Shown: positions 1 through 8,624, numbered from the stretch's first letter. The stretch: 64,000 nucleotides of DNA from Phytohabitans rumicis (GCF_011764445.1 NZ_BLPG01000001.1:434001-498000), one strand, 5' to 3'. Notes: generated by a model not told the origin, from the sequence alone. Numbers and translations: made by a program.

Positions 1-1
1 G

Positions 2-514
2 GCGTGGTCGCGATACTTCACTGGCCTGCCGGCCGGCGACCTGGTCGCCGCGCTCCGGCAGGTACGCTCCCACGTCGCCGGCGACGATCTCGGCCGGCGC
101 GCGGCGGACCGAGTCCGGGCGGCGATCGTCCCTCGGACCCGTGCCGTCATCGGGCACTGTCTGGGTGCCGTGGCGGCGTTGAGCGCGGTGGCCGCCCTTG
201 ATCCGGGTACCGCGCCAACGCTCGTCACCATCGGCGCCCCGCTGGACCTGATGCCGGTGGGGCGTCCGCCAGCACGCTGGATCGACATCGCCGACGTGCA
301 TGACACCCTGGTCCACGCGGGGACATCCGGCGGCGTACCGGCCGCCGGCGCCGCCCAACGGGTACGCATGGACTGCGACCCCCGGCTGCGCTGTGCCCGC
401 AACTACCTGGCGGCGCCGGAGTTCGGGGAGGTACTCGGCGCCCTGCTCGCCCCGCCGCGGTCGCCGCACCGGGACCCGCCGCTCATGTCCGGAACGAGAC
501 ATCGGCCTGGATAA
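2..514 (+). CDS. Alpha/beta-hydrolase-like protein, 3' part only
   Basis: The gene is cut by the left edge; 170 residues remain and end at a TGA. The visible part contains a nucleophile-elbow motif, G-H-C-L-G-A, at visible residues 51-56, followed by an Ala-rich helix and a beta strand (TLVTIGAPLDLMP), as in lipase/esterase alpha/beta-hydrolase folds. The usual serine is replaced by cysteine at visible residue 53. A Cys nucleophile occurs in some hydrolase families, but could also mark a non-catalytic relative. The His of the putative triad cannot be assigned with confidence. Substrate and partners are unknown because the N-terminus and upstream neighbours lie outside the window. Confidence 0.6.
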   Translation, partial: AWSRYFTGLPAGDLVAALRQVRSHVAGDDLGRRAADRVRAAIVPRTRAVIGHCLGAVAALSAVAALDPGTAPTLVTIGAPLDLMPVGRPPARWIDIADVHDTLVHAGTSGGVPAAGAAQRVRMDCDPRLRCARNYLAAPEFGEVLGALLAPPRSPHRDPPLMSGTRHRPG

Positions 515-570
515 CTGGCACCACTGTCGGATTCGATGGTGTCGTGACGCCGAGCGAGAGAGGCGCAACG

Positions 571-1251
571 ATGACCATTACCGCCACCCCGACCAGCCTG
601 AGCATCCGGACCCGACAGCTGGATGTCGCGCTGCTGGTTCGCAATGACATCGTCCGAAGTGGACTGAGATTTGCCCTGCAGAGCCTGCCCGCGGTGCGAG
701 CCGTCCGGGACTACCGTTCCGCCGCGGACGTCGCCGCCACACCCGTCCACGCGGCCCCCGATGTCCTTATCCTGAGCCTCTTCGACGGCATCGCTTCGCT
801 GACGGCCGGTGCCCTGGCCGCGTCCGGCACCAAGACGCTCGTGCTCATCGAGGACGCCCGAGCGGCCGACAACGTGCTCTCCCAAGGGCTGGTCGCCGAC
901 GGCTTCCTGCTCCAGAAGGACCTGTCGGCTCGGGCACTGGACAGCGCCCTGCGCGCGCTGGCGGCCGGCGAACTGCCGATGCCCACCGTGCTCGCGCAGC
1001 AACTCCTGGCCCGCGCCGGCAGCCGGCGCCCGCAGCACATCTCGGTGCCGATGGCGTTGACGCCGCGGGAGCGGGAGACGCTGACCCTGCTGACCGAGGG
1101 CCTGAGCAACAAGCAGATCGCCCGCCGGCTGAAGATCTCCGACCACGGGGCCAAGCGCCTGGTCGCCGGCGTGCTGCTCAAGCTCGGCTGCACCAACCGC
1201 ACCGCCGCGGTCGTGACGGCGATCCGCCACGGCCTCGTCGAATACTCCTGA
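571..1251 (+). CDS. LuxR-family regulator with degenerate receiver-like domain
   Basis: About 226 residues. The N-terminal half has the outline of a response-regulator receiver (DVALLVRNDIVRSGLRFAL, then VLILSLFDG where the phospho-acceptor Asp should be) but lacks the usual acidic cluster and clear phosphorylation Asp, so it may work without a kinase. The C-terminal ~65 residues are a LuxR/NarL helix-turn-helix (LTPRERETLTLL, LSNKQIARRL). I chose the ATG at 571 because AGAGAGG lies 6-8 nt upstream; an in-frame GTG at 544 would add nine residues. It faces another LuxR-type gene across a strong hairpin. DNA targets are unknown. Confidence 0.8.
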   Translation: MTITATPTSLSIRTRQLDVALLVRNDIVRSGLRFALQSLPAVRAVRDYRSAADVAATPVHAAPDVLILSLFDGIASLTAGALAASGTKTLVLIEDARAADNVLSQGLVADGFLLQKDLSARALDSALRALAAGELPMPTVLAQQLLARAGSRRPQHISVPMALTPRERETLTLLTEGLSNKQIARRLKISDHGAKRLVAGVLLKLGCTNRTAAVVTAIRHGLVEYS

Positions 1252-1267
1252 ACGGCCGATGCCAAAG

Positions 1268-1295
1268 ACGGCGCGGCGTACAGACGCCGCGCCGT
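1268..1295. terminator. Bidirectional hairpin terminator
   Basis: A perfect 12-bp inverted repeat (ACGGCGCGGCGT and its complement) encloses a 4-nt loop. It sits in the 57-bp gap between two convergent LuxR-type genes, just after the stop codon at 1251. No long U tract follows, as is common for actinobacterial terminators. Confidence 0.8.
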
Positions 1296-1308
1296 TCGCG
1301 TGCGAGCC

Positions 1309-1923
1309 TCAGCTGGCGACCGGCAGGAACATTCCCCGGGTGGCGAGGCGGATGCCCAGCTCCAGCCGGCTGCGCGCGCCGAGGACCTCCATGACGTGCG
1401 TGACGTGCCGCTGGACGGTCCGCGTGGAGATGTCCAGCTCCCGCGCCACGACGTCGTCGGTCACACCGGTGACCAGGTACCGCAGCACCTTCTGATCGAG
1501 GCTGCTCAGCCCCGGGCCCGGCGCGTCGAGCGGCTCGGCCTCGTTCCAGTGGTCCGAGAAGATCGTCGCGAGCGTCTCGATGGCGACCTCGGACCGCGTC
1601 AGCGACGCCCGCAACCGTGCCGCTCGCCCCCGGCCGAGGATGGCGAGCTTGCGGTCCAGGATGAAGATGAGCGTCGGGGAGTACCTGCCGGACCGCACCT
1701 CGGTGCGAACGCCGAGCAGGTCCCGCACGCGCTTGGCGCTACCCACCGGCGCCTGCCCCGCGATGATCGTCAACGCTCGTGCCGCCGCGCCGGCCTCCCC
1801 GGCACCGCCCCACTCGTCGACCTGATCGCTGACCAGGGCACAGTTGCCCGGTATCAACGCCAGCACTTCATGTTTCGCGGCGCCCACCAGATTGGATACC
1901 TGCCGCCAATGGTTGTCGTGCAT
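1309..1923 (-). CDS. LuxR-family transcriptional regulator, TrmB-like sensor half
   Basis: 204 residues. The C-terminal ~65 residues form a LuxR-type helix-turn-helix (LSSLDQKVLRYLVTGVTDD, then ELDISTRTVQRHVTHVM). The N-terminal ~130 residues resemble the C-terminal sensor segment of TrmB-like regulators, including the strand pattern TLIFILDRKLAILGRG. The longer LuxR protein at 49.4-50.5 kb has the same architecture plus an N-terminal winged helix that is absent here. No receiver domain or phosphorylation site is present. The ligand and target genes cannot be inferred. Confidence 0.78.
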   Translation of the reverse strand: MHDNHWRQVSNLVGAAKHEVLALIPGNCALVSDQVDEWGGAGEAGAAARALTIIAGQAPVGSAKRVRDLLGVRTEVRSGRYSPTLIFILDRKLAILGRGRAARLRASLTRSEVAIETLATIFSDHWNEAEPLDAPGPGLSSLDQKVLRYLVTGVTDDVVARELDISTRTVQRHVTHVMEVLGARSRLELGIRLATRGMFLPVAS

Positions 1924-2030
1924 ACATTCTCATCCCCCGCCCACTGCCTTCGCCACTGACGGTAGAGGCGGCCCCACTCGCGCGGTACCGGGAAAGCCCT
2001 TGCCTCTGGCGGGCCTGTCGGACAGTGTTG

Positions 2031-2771
2031 TCAGGCGGCCGGCGGGTCACGCCGCCGGTCGGGCGGCTCGCCGGATTCCCGTGGCGCCCGGGCGTCGTCC
2101 TGCTCCAGCGCTCCCGGGCCGTCGCCGACCGAGTGAAGGTACGTCAGCACGGCACGGACGCGCCGGTGCACGCCGTCCGCCGAATGGATCTCGAGCCGGT
2201 CGAGGAGGCTGGTCACGTACGCCTCGACCGTCTTGCCGCTCAGGTGCAGGCGGTCGGCGATGGCCCGGTTGGTGTGCCCCTGCGCCATGAGCGCGAGCAC
2301 GTCCTGCTCGCGCGGGGTAAGCCGGTTGATCCGCCCGGTCGAGCGGCGACGGGCGAGGAGTTCGTCGACCACGGCCGGGTCGATGACCGTGCCGCCCTCG
2401 GCGATCTGATGCAGCGCGGAGACGATCTGCTGCACGTCCAGCACCCGCTCCTTCAGCAGGTATCCGATGCCGCCGCCGGACGACCGGGTCAGCGCCAACG
2501 CGCACTCCGGCTCGATGTGCATCGACAGCACCAGCACCGCCGTGGCGGGGTGCTCGCTGCGGATGCGCTCGGCCGCGACCAGCCCTTCGGTGGTGAACGT
2601 CGGGGGCATCCGGATGTCGACGACCACCGCGTCCGGCTCCAACTCCCGCACCGCGTCCAGCAACGCGTGCGCGTCCGCCACGGTCGCGACGACGTCCAGA
2701 TCCGCCAGGGCCAGCAGGGCGCTGAGCCCTTCGCGCATCAGCGCGGCGTCGTCGGCAACAACGACGCGCAT
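2031..2771 (-). CDS. NarL-family response regulator
   Basis: 246 residues. The receiver domain (about 1-120) has the acidic pair D7-D8, phospho-acceptor D52 (VVVDIRMPP) and the conserved Lys in YLLKE. A LuxR-type DNA-binding domain follows (LTPREQDVLALMAQG, TNRAIADRLHLSGKTVEAYV). The last ~25 residues are a charged tail. The start ATG at 2771 lies inside the upstream kinase gene, a 34-bp overlap that implies translational coupling and co-expression. It should be phosphorylated by that kinase and control transcription. Targets are unknown; the neighbouring LuxR genes might be among them. Confidence 0.9.
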   Translation of the reverse strand: MRVVVADDAALMREGLSALLALADLDVVATVADAHALLDAVRELEPDAVVVDIRMPPTFTTEGLVAAERIRSEHPATAVLVLSMHIEPECALALTRSSGGGIGYLLKERVLDVQQIVSALHQIAEGGTVIDPAVVDELLARRRSTGRINRLTPREQDVLALMAQGHTNRAIADRLHLSGKTVEAYVTSLLDRLEIHSADGVHRRVRAVLTYLHSVGDGPGALEQDDARAPRESGEPPDRRRDPPAA

Positions 2772-4201
2772 GGGATCACCGCCACCACGCTCGTGCCAGC
2801 GCCGGCCGCGCTGGACACCTCCAACCTGCCGCCGGCCAGGGCCACCCGCTGGGCCAGCTTGGTGAGCCCCCGGCCGGACTGCGGATCGGCGCCGCCCACC
2901 CCGTCGTCGGCGATCTCGACGTGCATGACCCGGCTCCGGTCCGGCGCGTTGTCGTCGACCAGCCGCACCCGCACGGCGCGTGCCCCGCTGTGCCGCGCCG
3001 CGTTGCTCAGGGCCTCGGCGACGACGAAGTAGGCGGCCTGCGCGACGTGGGCCGGAAGCTCCTCCGGCGCACCCTCGATCGTCACCGCGACCGGCGCCGC
3101 CGCCGCGAGCTCCGCCAGCGCGCCGCGCAAGCCCAGCCGTCCCAGCGTCGGCGGGGCTTCGCCGCGGGCGAGCTCGCGCAGCTCCGTCAGGGCCCGACCG
3201 AGATCGTTCTCCACTCCGCACAGTTGTGCCTCCACGTCGGCGTGGCGGCCGGCTAGCCGCGTGCGGGCCAGCTTCAAGCGGATCGCCGCGCTGAGCAGGC
3301 GCATCTGGGCGCCGTCGTGCAGATCGCGCTCGATCTCCGAGCGCGCCTCCGCCCGGCTCGTGGCCGCCATCTGGCTCTCCCGCACGGCCGAACCGGTCGA
3401 CCAGGCGCGCACCATGCCCACGACTATCGCCAGCGGCAGGAGCACCTCGATCACCACACCGGTCGCATTGATGATCACCCACCCGGTGCCCGGCGAGCGG
3501 TCGACAAGCGGCACCGCCGCGGATGCCAGGATCTGACCGGACAGCAGCAGGCCGAGGACCAGCGGTGCGGTCTGCATCCCACCGACCCGGGTGAGGCGCC
3601 GGTACAGGGACCAGGCGAGCAGCACCACGATGGCTACCGTCCCAGCCCGCACGGCCACCGACAGCACCGACTGCGGCGGATCCTCACCGAGGCTCGGGAG
3701 GCACACCAGGCAGGGGTCGGTGCGGCCGGCACGGTTGGCGAAGCTGTCGGCGACGAACAGCGGCAGCATCGCGAGGTTGGCCACGACGATCAGGCGATCC
3801 AGACGGGTCCGGGCACGCGTTTCCGGAAAGGTGGCCAGCAGGTGCACGAGCAGCACCCTGATGAGCGGATGTGCCACGGTGGCCACCACCGCCGCCGGGC
3901 CGTCCACCAACGCCAGCGCGCGGGCCAGCCAGGCCGTCCCGATCCCCAGAAACAACACGACAATGGGACCGGCGCGCAGGAAAAGCCCGACCAGCATGCC
4001 GGACGCCACGTACGACCACGTGAGCACCAGGATCGTAAACAGCAGCAGGAAGCCGTCGGGGTCGCCGCTGCGGACGACGAACACCGCGCTCACCACGCCG
4101 GACGCCACCGCCGCCGTGACGGTCAGCGTCATCAGCAGCCGTTGTGGCCGTGACAGCGGGATGCTACGGCGGCGTTCGTCGATCGGGCGCACGGTCTTCA
4201 T
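2738..4201 (-). CDS. Membrane sensor histidine kinase, NarL/DesK type
   Basis: 487 residues. About seven hydrophobic segments occupy residues 22-265 and anchor the sensor region in the membrane. The dimerisation/phospho-acceptor helix (HisKA_3 type) contains ERDLHDGAQMRLL with H295 as the phosphorylated residue. The HATPase_c domain follows, with the N box (EALSNAARHSGA) near residue 400 and the G1 box (IADDGVGG) near 440. The start ATG at 4201 has a strong GGGGGAG ribosome-binding site 4 nt upstream. It is the partner of the overlapping response regulator. The signal sensed is unknown; the large membrane part suggests an envelope or lipid-phase cue. Confidence 0.9.
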   Translation of the reverse strand: MKTVRPIDERRRSIPLSRPQRLLMTLTVTAAVASGVVSAVFVVRSGDPDGFLLLFTILVLTWSYVASGMLVGLFLRAGPIVVLFLGIGTAWLARALALVDGPAAVVATVAHPLIRVLLVHLLATFPETRARTRLDRLIVVANLAMLPLFVADSFANRAGRTDPCLVCLPSLGEDPPQSVLSVAVRAGTVAIVVLLAWSLYRRLTRVGGMQTAPLVLGLLLSGQILASAAVPLVDRSPGTGWVIINATGVVIEVLLPLAIVVGMVRAWSTGSAVRESQMAATSRAEARSEIERDLHDGAQMRLLSAAIRLKLARTRLAGRHADVEAQLCGVENDLGRALTELRELARGEAPPTLGRLGLRGALAELAAAAPVAVTIEGAPEELPAHVAQAAYFVVAEALSNAARHSGARAVRVRLVDDNAPDRSRVMHVEIADDGVGGADPQSGRGLTKLAQRVALAGGRLEVSSAAGAGTSVVAVIPCASLLPTTPR

Positions 4202-4555
4202 TCGTCTCCCCCGGCTCGAATGGAAAGATTGCCCTCGTTGTCAGATGTCAACCCTCCCGGCACGGGAAAATGCGGATCCCGCCCTCGCATGCGCTGAAAT
4301 GTTAACCGGCTACGGATAGGAAACACAAAGATTGTCCATTATCGACAGTACGTATTACCAACAGACCGGAGGTTTTACAGCCTAAACCGGTTTTCGCGGC
4401 ATACGGGCGCGCATAAAGACACATACAAACGCGTATCAAAAGCGCCCTTCCGGACGCGGCATTGGAAATGTCAAACAACCATACCTCGATCATTTCGCGC
4501 GACCTGACGTCCCCTATCGTCGAGGCATGAATCGGCGGGAAGGGGCGGGCAGGAC
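4202..4555. other. Divergent intergenic region, visibly AT-richer than its surroundings
   Basis: This 354-bp gap separates the divergent kinase and PP2C-like genes and should contain both promoters. The stretch from about 4300 to 4480 has many A/T runs, unusual for this window. A 63-codon minus-strand frame (4302-4493) has no recognisable features and atypical composition, so I do not call it a gene. A 12-codon plus-strand frame (4527-4565) ends overlapping possible starts of the PP2C gene. No clear sigma-70-type promoter pair was found. Confidence 0.5.
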
Positions 4556-5365
4556 GTGCGCGTGACGATGGCGAGCGCCGCCGCGGGTCGGACCGGCCGG
4601 GTGAACGAGGACTTCGTCGGCGCCGTACCCGCGGCGGCCGTGCTGATCGACGGTGCCGGCGGCGTGTCCGGTGGCGAATCGGTCTGCCGGCACGGCGTGG
4701 CCTGGTACGCCAGTCGCCTCGGCGGGGAACTGCTCAGCCTCCTGTCACTCGACGCGGACCGGACCCTCGCGGCCCAGCTCGCCGAGGCCATCGAGCGGGT
4801 GGCGGACGCCCACCGGGGCACCTGCGATCTCGCTGACCCCCGCAGCCCGTGGGCGGCCGTGGCGATCCTGCGCCTGCGCGACGGCCGCGCCGACCACCTC
4901 ATGCTCGGCGACGCGGTCGTCGTCCTCGACCGCCCCGGCGCGCCGCTGGTCATCTCCGATCCCCGCGAGGTGACGCTCGCCGAGCCGTACCGGTCCGCGC
5001 TGGCAGCCTTGGCCCCAGGCAGCGCCGAGTACGAACGGGTCCGCCGCGAGGGCATCGACGTGATGCGCGCCAGCCGCAACCAGCCGGGCGGCTACTGGGT
5101 GGCCAAGGAAGATCCGCGGGCCGCGGCCGAGGCGATCGTCGGCGGCTGCCCCGTCTCCGAGTTGACCGGGGCCGTCCTGCTCAGCAACGGAGCCAGCCGG
5201 ATCGTGGACCTCTTCCGCCTCGCCAACTGGCCGCAGGTCCTGACGGTCCTCGCGTCGAGCGGACCCGCCGCGATCATCCGTCGCGTCCGGCAGGCGGAGG
5301 CACGCCAGGCGGTGGCGGCGGACGACGCCACCATCGCGTACTGCACCGACGTCGCGAACGTCTAG
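4556..5365 (+). CDS. PP2C-like protein phosphatase family protein
   Basis: 269 residues. The N-terminus carries PP2C landmarks: N17-E18-D19 after a short basic stretch, and LIDGAGG with D32, followed downstream by a strand with LMLGDAVVVL. These fit metal-dependent Ser/Thr phosphatases (PPM family), although the set of metal-binding acidic residues looks reduced and activity is not certain. Possible starts are GTG 4556, GTG 4562 and ATG 4568; I used the first. It overlaps the convergent APH-like gene by 4 bp. It could oppose a Ser/Thr kinase or act in partner-switching control of a sigma factor, but no such partner is adjacent. Confidence 0.72.
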   Translation: MRVTMASAAAGRTGRVNEDFVGAVPAAAVLIDGAGGVSGGESVCRHGVAWYASRLGGELLSLLSLDADRTLAAQLAEAIERVADAHRGTCDLADPRSPWAAVAILRLRDGRADHLMLGDAVVVLDRPGAPLVISDPREVTLAEPYRSALAALAPGSAEYERVRREGIDVMRASRNQPGGYWVAKEDPRAAAEAIVGGCPVSELTGAVLLSNGASRIVDLFRLANWPQVLTVLASSGPAAIIRRVRQAEARQAVAADDATIAYCTDVANV

Positions 5366-6153
5366 GGGCTCAGGTCCCACAGCAGGCGGTAGTACGCGGT
5401 CCGGTCCGGGTCGGGCTCGACGCCGTACGCCCGCAGCAGCGTCGGCTGCCAGCCCGGCCCGTAGTTCCAGTCCAGACTCCACGTCGCCACGGCCAGATCG
5501 GCCCACCGGTCCGCGACGCCGAGCGCGCCCAGGTCGACGTGGCCGGACCAGGCGCCGTCGTCGGTCAGCAACGTGTTCGGCGAGCAGGCGTCCCCGTGGC
5601 AGACCACCAACTGGTCGACCGCCGGTGGGTCGGCCAGGCGGGCCAGTGCCTCGGGTGGTGACAGCTCCGCGTGGTCGGAGTTCCACCGCGCCGGATCGTG
5701 CCGGCCCGCCGCGCGTACCCGGGTCAGACGCTCCTGGACGTCCCAGGAGAACGGGCAGCTCTCGACCGGCAGCCGCTCGTGCAGGGCGCGCAGTCCCTGG
5801 CCGATGGCCGTCGAGGCGGTATGCGGATCAGCGCGCCAGCGCGCGGCCACCGCGCTGTTTCCGGGCAGGCCGGCGGTCAGCAGCCAGCAGCCAGCCTCGG
5901 TCGAGCCCGCATCCAGGACCTGGGGCACCGGCGTAAACGCGACCGCCCATCGCAGCCGTTCCGCCTCGGCGGCCAGGTCGAGGGCGCTGCCCGCCGGGGC
6001 CCATTTGGCGAAGCGCCGGCGGTCTGTCCCGGTGAGCTCGAAGGTGAGGCCGCCGAGCTCGTTGCACCAGACCGGCCGCACCATGTCGTCGCCGGCGAGG
6101 GCGCTGATCTGCGGCGGGACGGGCACGTCAGCGGGCGGATCCCACCTGGTCAC
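5362..6153 (-). CDS. APH(3')-like aminoglycoside/antibiotic phosphotransferase family protein
   Basis: 263 residues, the normal length for APH(3') enzymes. The catalytic loop is H186-G-D188-A-C-S-P-N193, matching HGDxxxPN with D188 as catalytic base and N193 as metal ligand. A second metal ligand is D207 in GHVDLGALGVADRWADLA, a very APH(3')-like segment. The nucleotide-binding Lys is probably K50 (RRFAKW). The protein would use ATP to phosphorylate a hydroxyl of an aminoglycoside or other small molecule in the cytoplasm. Resistance is plausible but not shown, because environmental actinomycetes carry many relatives of unknown substrate. It converges on the PP2C-like gene. Confidence 0.82.
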   Translation of the reverse strand: MTRWDPPADVPVPPQISALAGDDMVRPVWCNELGGLTFELTGTDRRRFAKWAPAGSALDLAAEAERLRWAVAFTPVPQVLDAGSTEAGCWLLTAGLPGNSAVAARWRADPHTASTAIGQGLRALHERLPVESCPFSWDVQERLTRVRAAGRHDPARWNSDHAELSPPEALARLADPPAVDQLVVCHGDACSPNTLLTDDGAWSGHVDLGALGVADRWADLAVATWSLDWNYGPGWQPTLLRAYGVEPDPDRTAYYRLLWDLSP

Positions 6154-6163
6154 GCCTGGTCGC

Positions 6164-6496
6164 CTACGTCGCGCGGGCCGCCGCGACGACGGCCGAGAGG
6201 ATGTCGTTTCCGGAAACCTGTCCGCCGGAGAGCGGCCGGAGGATGGCCGCGCGAAGCCCGGCGGGCTCCAGGAACACCGCCTCCTTGTCCGGCATCGTCT
6301 CGAAGCAGCCCGCTTCGGACAGCGCCGTCAAGCGGTGATCCGTCGGTCTCAGCGTCTCGGCGAGCCTGGCCGCGTCGAGCAGCGCCATCCCGGCACGAGC
6401 GACATGATGGGCGTCGCTGACGTCGGCGGACAGCGAGAATGCGGCCGCACACTGATACAGGTACGCCGCCAGCGCCGCGGCCCGGGCGTCAGGCAT
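6164..6496 (-). CDS. Hypothetical helical protein
   Basis: 110 residues from the ATG at 6496, which has CTGAGG about 5 nt upstream. A longer frame reaches 6619 but would cover the promoter of the divergent GAF-ANTAR gene. The sequence is Ala/Leu-rich and looks mostly helical, with no signal peptide or membrane segment and no motif I recognise. It ends 10 bp before the APH-like gene on the same strand, so the two may be co-transcribed. Confidence 0.55.
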   Translation of the reverse strand: MPDARAAALAAYLYQCAAAFSLSADVSDAHHVARAGMALLDAARLAETLRPTDHRLTALSEAGCFETMPDKEAVFLEPAGLRAAILRPLSGGQVSGNDILSAVVAAARAT

Positions 6497-6636
6497 GCGC
6501 ACCTCAGGATGGGTGTGTCTTCGATCGGGGACGACTTCACCGTACGCTCGTTCGGCCGCCTCCGGTACGGCCGTTGCGGCCGTCCGTGGGAGCTTCGATG
6601 CGTGGATGAGAAGTAGCATAAGCGGAGGTGGGTGAC

Positions 6637-7350
6637 ATGGCAGGTGACCGGCTGACCGACGTGCTTGTCGAGATGGCCGACACGCTCGTCGATGACTTCG
6701 ATGTGATCGACTTTATGCACGTGCTAACCGAGCGGTGTGTAGAGCTGCTCGGCGTGTCCGCCGCCGGCGTGCTGCTCACCAACCAGCGCGGCGAGCTCCG
6801 GGTGATCGCCGCCTCCACCGAGCGGACGCGCCTTCTCGAACTCTTCCAATTGCAGACCGACCAGGGCCCGTGCGTGGACTGCTTCCGGACCGGGCGACGC
6901 GTCACGGTGCCGGACCTGCCGGCCGAAACGCCCCGCTGGCCGCGCTTTGCCGCCGCCGCGGCCGAGGTGGGCTTCGCGGCGGTGCACGCGCTGCCCATGC
7001 GACTGCGGGCGGACGTCATCGGCGCGCTGAACCTGTTCGACGTACACACCGGCACGCTCGATGAGGAAAAGCTGCGCGTCGGTCAGGCGTTGGCCGACGT
7101 GGCCACCATCGGACTCCTGCAAGAACGCGCCGTTCGGCGCCGGGAGACGCTCGCGGAGCAACTGCAGACCGCGCTCAACAGTCGCGTGGTCATCGAGCAG
7201 GCCAAGGGCAAGCTCGCCGAACGCCTACAGGTGGACATGGACCGCGCGTTCGCCGCGCTGCGCGAGGCGGCCCGCAGCCGCAACCGGCGCCTGTCCGAGC
7301 TCGCCCAGGCGATCGTCGAGGGCACGGCCGAGATCCCCTCGACACCGTGA
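6637..7350 (+). CDS. GAF and ANTAR domain antitermination regulator
   Basis: About 237 residues. An N-terminal GAF domain (about 15-160) contains typical strands (GVLLTNQRGELRVIAAS, VHALPMRLRADVIGALNLF). The C-terminal ~60 residues are an ANTAR RNA-binding domain (NSRVVIEQAKGKLAERL, then a three-helix bundle with AFAALREAARSRNRRLSELA). ANTAR proteins bind paired hexaloop hairpins in nascent RNA and prevent termination; the GAF domain probably senses a small molecule. I chose ATG 6637 because GGAGG is 8 nt upstream; the GTG at 6628 overlaps that site. Multi-GAF-ANTAR regulators are abundant in actinomycetes, and no RNA target was identified here. Confidence 0.9.
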   Translation: MAGDRLTDVLVEMADTLVDDFDVIDFMHVLTERCVELLGVSAAGVLLTNQRGELRVIAASTERTRLLELFQLQTDQGPCVDCFRTGRRVTVPDLPAETPRWPRFAAAAAEVGFAAVHALPMRLRADVIGALNLFDVHTGTLDEEKLRVGQALADVATIGLLQERAVRRRETLAEQLQTALNSRVVIEQAKGKLAERLQVDMDRAFAALREAARSRNRRLSELAQAIVEGTAEIPSTP

Positions 7351-7355
7351 GCCGG

Positions 7356-8384
7356 TCAGCCGCCGGCGGCGCCGAGCTGCGCGCGGGCGGATCCGACCTT
7401 GTTCAGGTGGCCCAGCGCCTGCGCCCATGAGGTGAACAGCGAGGTCTCGCAGTAGTCCACGCCATGCTCCGCACAGAACCGGTGCACCAGCGTCCGCGCC
7501 CGGCGCAGGTTGGGCCGCGGCATGCTCGGAAACAGATGATGCTCGATCTGGTAGTTGAGGCCGCCGAGCAGCGTGTCGATGAACCAGCCACCTCGTACGT
7601 TGCGCGACGTCAGGACCTGCCGCCGCAGGTAGTCCAGTTTGGCGTCCGCGGCGAGGATGGGCATGCCCTTGTGGTTGGGCGCGAACGAGCAGCCCAGGTA
7701 CAGGCCCAGCAGTCCCTGGTGCACCGCCATGAAGACGAGCGCCTGAAGGGGCGTCAACACCAGGAACAGCACGCCGAGATAGCCGGCGATGTGGGCTGTA
7801 AGGAGGGGCAACTCGGCGGGACGCCACTTGACCCGGCGCCGCCCCAGCACCGTCTTCACGCTGTTGACATGCAGGTTCAGGCCCTCCAACAGCAGCAGCG
7901 GGAAGAAGAAGTACGCCTGGCGCCGGACGAACAGTGCGCCCAACGCGCGCCGCGCCCGAGCCTGGCCAACGGTGAAGGACAGCGGCGCCACGACGAGGTC
8001 GGGATCCTCGCCCTCGGTGTTGGGGTGCGCGTGGTGCCGGTTGTGCTTGTTGACCCACCAGCTGTAGCTGAGGCCGATGACGAGGTTGCCCTGGATCAGG
8101 CCAACCAGGTCGTTGGCGCGCCGCGTACGGAAGATCTGGCGATGGCCGGCGTCGTGGCCGACGAAGGCCACCTGGGCGAAGGCCACCGCCAGCACGGCGG
8201 CCACGCCGACCTGCCACCACGACTCGCCCAGCCATAGGAAGGCAACCCAGGCCCCCACCAGGAGACCTCCAGTGAGCCCTATCCGTACGGCGTAGTAGCC
8301 GCGGCGCCGGTCCAGCAGACCGGCCTGACGGACCAGGCGGGACAGGTGGGCGTACTCACTGCCTGGTCCCTCGTTCTCACTCAT
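7356..8384 (-). CDS. Membrane fatty acid desaturase
   Basis: 342 residues. Three histidine boxes that bind the di-iron centre are present: H77-D-A-G-H81, H114-N-R-H-H118 and Q279-I-E-H-H283. Hydrophobic hairpins surround them (about 33-75, 97-112, 155-175 and 195-235). Its Q-I-E-H-H box is typical of acyl-lipid front-end type desaturases. It would introduce a cis double bond into membrane fatty acids using O2 and an electron donor; no ferredoxin or reductase gene is adjacent. The ATG at 8384 (GGGGT upstream) fits best, and an in-frame start at 8453 is possible. Its stop is 5 bp from that of the convergent GAF-ANTAR gene. Confidence 0.9.
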   Translation of the reverse strand: MSENEGPGSEYAHLSRLVRQAGLLDRRRGYYAVRIGLTGGLLVGAWVAFLWLGESWWQVGVAAVLAVAFAQVAFVGHDAGHRQIFRTRRANDLVGLIQGNLVIGLSYSWWVNKHNRHHAHPNTEGEDPDLVVAPLSFTVGQARARRALGALFVRRQAYFFFPLLLLEGLNLHVNSVKTVLGRRRVKWRPAELPLLTAHIAGYLGVLFLVLTPLQALVFMAVHQGLLGLYLGCSFAPNHKGMPILAADAKLDYLRRQVLTSRNVRGGWFIDTLLGGLNYQIEHHLFPSMPRPNLRRARTLVHRFCAEHGVDYCETSLFTSWAQALGHLNKVGSARAQLGAAGG

Positions 8385-8624
8385 CGTGACCCCGATTCCC
8401 GGGCCCGCGGCCCGCGATGGCGAACGCAGCGCCACCGGGGTCTGGAGTGACACATACAGCGTACGCGCGGGTCTCCGTTCTGCGGCGGGAAGGCAAGTCC
8501 GACATCACGGACGTACGGGTCCACTTCGATGGGCGTAGGCTCACACCGGGATCCGGGCGCTTCGGTTCGAGGCCCCCGGATCCCGGGCCTGGTGCTCACC
8601 GCCCCGAAAGCGCATGGTTGGCCT

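Noticed and set aside
4302-4493. 63-residue minus-strand ORF in the AT-rich gap
   Set aside because: No RBS that convinces, no domain, and atypical composition with many Cys and Leu; probably chance.
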